Positions 30,285 through 32,928 of a stretch of DNA of 32,928 nucleotides are shown in pieces. Every line of letters begins with the position of its first letter. Position 1 is the first letter of the stretch. The stretch is from an uncultured Clostridia bacterium (GTDB taxonomy: Bacteria > Bacillota > Clostridia > Oscillospirales > JAAYOS01). Both the position numbers and the translations under genes were made by a program. Location of the stretch: NCBI GenBank assembly GCA_946566645.1, contig CAMNWZ010000004.1, positions 1-32,928 of the forward strand, written 5' to 3'. The notes beneath the pieces were generated by a model. The model saw only the letters and a list, made by a program, of their open reading frames with translations. It ran no database searches and had not been told where the DNA came from.

Positions 30285-31724
30285 ATGGTACGCACGCATC
30301 TGGCGGTGGACATCGGCGCGTCGAGCGGTCGGTGCATCGTCGGATACCTGGACGGCGGTCGGCTTGTCACCCGCGAAGTCTATCGCTTTGACAGCACGCA
30401 GGTGCGCGTCGACGGTCACGACTGCTGGGATCTCAGCCGTCTTGTCGGCGAGATAACCGCGGGACTGAAGGCGGCAAAGACCGAGGGATTTACGCCGGAG
30501 ACGATAGGCATTGACACATGGGGCGTGGACTTTGTGCTCGTCGACGAAAGCGGCTGCGATTGCTGCCTGTCGGTGGCGTATCGCGACGCGCGCACCGACG
30601 GCGCCGAGCACCTGGTCGAGGACATCGTTCCGCGCGGTGAACTGTACCGCAGGACGGGCATACAGCACCAGAAGTTCAACACGATATATCAGCTCGCGGC
30701 GCTGCGGAAGGAGCATCCCGACGCGCTCGACCGCGCCGCGCGTATGCTTATGATACCCGAGTATCTCGCCTACAAGCTGACCGGCGTGATGAAAAGCGAG
30801 TACACAAACGCGTCGACCACCGGACTGCTCGACGCGCGCACACGCGGCTGGGACTTCGAGATCATCGACAAGCTCGGCTATCCGAGAAGGATATTCGGTC
30901 GGCTCGAGCAGCCGGGAACGACGGTCAGCGCGCTCAAACCCGAGGTCGCGGCGGAGGTGGGATACTCGAGCACGGTGGTGCTCGTCGGTTCGCACGACAC
31001 CGCGTCGGCATATCTCACCGCACCCATCGAGCGGGGGGACGAGGCGATAATTTCGAGCGGGACGTGGAGCCTTCTCGGGATGGAGCTTGCGCAGCCGATG
31101 ATAGACGACCGCGCGCGCGAGCGGAACTTCACAAACGAGGGCGGCGTCGGCGGAAAGATACGCTTCCTCAAGAACATTATGGGACTGTGGATAATCCAGA
31201 ATATCCGCCGCGAGCTGAACGGCGACGCCTACGTCGAGGGACGCGGAAAGCCGGCAAAGAGCACGAAACGCTGGAGCTATGCCGAGCTGGAGAGCGCCGC
31301 GCGGCAGTCGGACTATGCGCACACCTTCGATGCGGATGCGGACGAGCTGCTCGCGCCGGAGGACATGTGCGAGGCGGTGTGGGCGCTGCTGAAATCGAAC
31401 GGAGCGGAGCAGCCGAAGTCGGTCGGCGACCTGATGCGGTCGGTTTACTTAAGCCTCGCGAGCTGCTACGCGCGGGCGATAGACGGACTCGGCGAGATGA
31501 CCGGCTCCCGTCCGAGCGCGATAAACATCGTCGGCGGCGGCTCGCGCGACCGGCTGCTAAACGAGCTTACCGCTAAGGAGTGCGGGCTTGCCGTCCGCGC
31601 GGGTCCGAGCGAGGCGACAGCCATCGGCAACCTGCTCGCGCAGCTCATCGCGTCGGGCGAGTGCTCGAACGCGGCGGACGCGCGTGAGATAGTCAAAAAA
31701 TCCTGTGAAATAGAGGTGTTTTAA
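30285..31724 (+). CDS. rhaB: L-rhamnulokinase RhaB
   Basis: RhaB phosphorylates L-rhamnulose to rhamnulose 1-phosphate. The 479-residue protein is a FGGY-family sugar kinase: N-terminal phosphate loop DIGASSGR (9 to 16), GIDTWGVDFVLVD (substrate-binding aspartate and the W that marks rhamnulokinases), YRDARTDG and IQHQKFNTIYQL. The C-terminal ATP-binding lobe has SSGTWSLLGME and INIVGGGSRDRLLN. All are characteristic of RhaB rather than xylulo- or glycerol kinases. GGAGGGG precedes the ATG by 8 bases. It is directly followed by rhaA (1-base gap), so they are coupled. The aldolase rhaD and the regulator are not in the window. Confidence 0.97.
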   Translation: MVRTHLAVDIGASSGRCIVGYLDGGRLVTREVYRFDSTQVRVDGHDCWDLSRLVGEITAGLKAAKTEGFTPETIGIDTWGVDFVLVDESGCDCCLSVAYRDARTDGAEHLVEDIVPRGELYRRTGIQHQKFNTIYQLAALRKEHPDALDRAARMLMIPEYLAYKLTGVMKSEYTNASTTGLLDARTRGWDFEIIDKLGYPRRIFGRLEQPGTTVSALKPEVAAEVGYSSTVVLVGSHDTASAYLTAPIERGDEAIISSGTWSLLGMELAQPMIDDRARERNFTNEGGVGGKIRFLKNIMGLWIIQNIRRELNGDAYVEGRGKPAKSTKRWSYAELESAARQSDYAHTFDADADELLAPEDMCEAVWALLKSNGAEQPKSVGDLMRSVYLSLASCYARAIDGLGEMTGSRPSAINIVGGGSRDRLLNELTAKECGLAVRAGPSEATAIGNLLAQLIASGECSNAADAREIVKKSCEIEVF

Positions 31725-31725
31725 T

Positions 31726-32928
31726 ATGAGCAACTTTGAAAGCGCAGTTAAGAGCTACGCCGCCATCGGGGTGGACGTCGAGCGCGCGATGAAGACCGCG
31801 TCGGCGACCGCCATCTCGATGCACTGCTGGCAGGGGGACGACGTGAAGGGCTTCGACCAGCCGGACGGCGGCGCGGCTGACGGCATTCAGACCACCGGAA
31901 ACTACCCCGGCGCGGCGCGCACCTTCAACGAGCTTACCGCCGACTTCATCAAGGCGGCGTCGCTCATCCCCGGAAAGAAGCGGATAAACCTGCACGCGAG
32001 CTACGCCATCTTTGGCGAGGGCGAGTGGGTCGACCGCGACAAGCTCGAGTACAGGCACTTCGAGCCGTGGGTGAAGTGGGCGAAGGAGCACGGCTTTGGC
32101 ATCGACTTCAACCCGACCTGCTTCGGTCATCCGATGGTAAAGGACGGCATGACGCTGAGCCATCCCGACGAGAAGGTGCGCCGCTTCTGGATAGACCACT
32201 GCAAGGCGTGCCGAAAGATAGAGAACGAGATAGGCAGGGCAATGGGGGATAAGGTGCTGAACAACGTCTGGATACCCGACGGCATGAAGGACATCCCCGC
32301 CGACCGCCTCGGACCTCGCGCGCGTCTCAAGGCTGCGCTCGACGAGATTTTCAGCGAGAAGTACGAGTGGGTGGTCGACGCGGTGGAGAGCAAGGTCTTC
32401 GGCATCGGACTGGAGAGCTACACCACCGGCTCGAACGAGTTTTACGTCGCCTATGCCGCGTCGCATAAGGACGTCTACCCGCTGCTCGACTCGGGTCACT
32501 ACCATCCGACCGAGCTGATAAGCGACAAGATTTCGTCGCTGCTCTGCTTCTTCGAGCGGCTGCCGCTGCACATCTCCCGCCCGGTGCGCTGGGACAGCGA
32601 CCATGTCGTCATCTTCGACGACGAGCTGCGCGAGATATTCAAGGAGCTTGTCCGTGGCGACGCGCTCGAGCGCGCGATGATAGGGCTCGACTTCTTCGAC
32701 GCGTCGATAAACCGCGTGGCTGCGTGGGTCATCGGCACCCGCGCGGCGCAGAAGGCGCTGCTCTGGGCGCTCACCCAGCCGAACGATGCGCTGAAAGATA
32801 TGCAGGACAGCGCGGACTTCACGCGTCGGCTGATGCTGATGGAGGACGTCAAGACCCTGCCGTTCGGCGAGATTTGGGACGAGTACTGCCGCCGACAGAA
32901 CGTGCCGCTCGACCGCGAGTGGTACAGC
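31726..32928 (+). CDS. rhaA: L-rhamnose isomerase RhaA, truncated by the window end
   Basis: RhaA converts L-rhamnose to L-rhamnulose with Mn2+, the first step of rhamnose catabolism. The 401 codons visible are nearly the full family length of about 415 to 420 residues; the stop lies beyond the window. Recognisable segments are the N-terminal SMHCWQGDDVKGF, TTGNYPG, the metal-site strands GLESYTTGSNEFY and LLDSGHYHPTE, the WDSDHV aspartate/histidine motif and the late DFFDASINRVAAWVIGTRA. It starts one base after the rhaB stop, with AGAGGTG inside the end of rhaB as its ribosome site. With RhaB it gives two of the three standard steps. Confidence 0.96.
   Translation, partial: MSNFESAVKSYAAIGVDVERAMKTASATAISMHCWQGDDVKGFDQPDGGAADGIQTTGNYPGAARTFNELTADFIKAASLIPGKKRINLHASYAIFGEGEWVDRDKLEYRHFEPWVKWAKEHGFGIDFNPTCFGHPMVKDGMTLSHPDEKVRRFWIDHCKACRKIENEIGRAMGDKVLNNVWIPDGMKDIPADRLGPRARLKAALDEIFSEKYEWVVDAVESKVFGIGLESYTTGSNEFYVAYAASHKDVYPLLDSGHYHPTELISDKISSLLCFFERLPLHISRPVRWDSDHVVIFDDELREIFKELVRGDALERAMIGLDFFDASINRVAAWVIGTRAAQKALLWALTQPNDALKDMQDSADFTRRLMLMEDVKTLPFGEIWDEYCRRQNVPLDREWYS

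Overview
This window looks like a chromosomal stretch of a GC-rich, endospore-lineage anaerobe of the class Clostridia. An Oscillospirales-like gut or rumen bacterium is my best guess; the species cannot be named from the sequence. The evidence is the combination of spo0A and CotF-like coat proteins, S-layer homology (SLH) proteins, a perfect CIRCE element before groES-groEL, consensus sigma-A promoters, GGAGG ribosome sites, a sodium-pumping decarboxylase, a flavodiiron oxygen-detoxifying protein, and the Firmicute-type rpmH-rnpA-yidD-yidC-jag operon. Host genes appear to be about 60 to 65% GC, yet isoleucine is very often encoded by ATA. No CRISPR array, insertion sequence, prophage, tRNA or rRNA gene was seen.

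Layout. 1-2000: end of a TatD nuclease, two small CotF-like coat proteins on the minus strand, and a cation:proton antiporter. 2010-3624: a bioY biotin-uptake gene translationally coupled to a shortened DUF1284 gene, divergent from a SpoU-type RNA methyltransferase. 3652-5977: galK-galE on the minus strand without galT. 6067-8575: a plus-strand operon of a TRM11-like methyltransferase, a YfcE-type phosphodiesterase and a secreted SLH protein. 8587-8680: three perfect hairpins in a row. 8674-9501: an esterase. 9569-12545: jag, yidC, yidD, rnpA and rpmH, read right to left from a consensus promoter. 12952-14775: spo0A and a RadC-like gene, convergent on one bidirectional terminator. 14927-15967: a second alpha/beta hydrolase. 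16030-20079: a 1349-residue S-layer-anchored beta-helix surface protein. 20295-23694: a four-gene Na+-pumping oxaloacetate-type decarboxylase. 23866-26656: a family 4 uracil-DNA glycosylase, divergent from an RlmL-type methyltransferase followed by a diacylglycerol-kinase-family gene. 26724-28821: heat-shock-regulated groES-groEL. 28877-30076: a flavodiiron protein. 30213 to the end: rhaB and a nearly complete rhaA.

How it fits together. The cell would take up biotin with BioY and needs it for the biotinyl subunit of the decarboxylase, which exports Na+. A nearby cation:proton antiporter could use or balance ion gradients, although its ion is not known. Galactose and rhamnose genes feed sugar fermentation. 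FprA removes oxygen or NO. Two SLH proteins decorate the cell wall.

The most striking feature is Spo0A. Its DNA-binding domain is fully conserved, but its receiver domain has lost the phosphoacceptor aspartate (Glu55 instead), one acidic-pocket residue (Val11) and the switch Thr/Ser (Gly83). Its convergent neighbour, a RadC-like protein, has likewise lost the two metal-binding histidines of the JAMM motif and gained a long acidic tail. A third shortened protein, the DUF1284 gene coupled to bioY, keeps both ends of its family but lacks the middle. These three are the best candidates for undescribed biology here.
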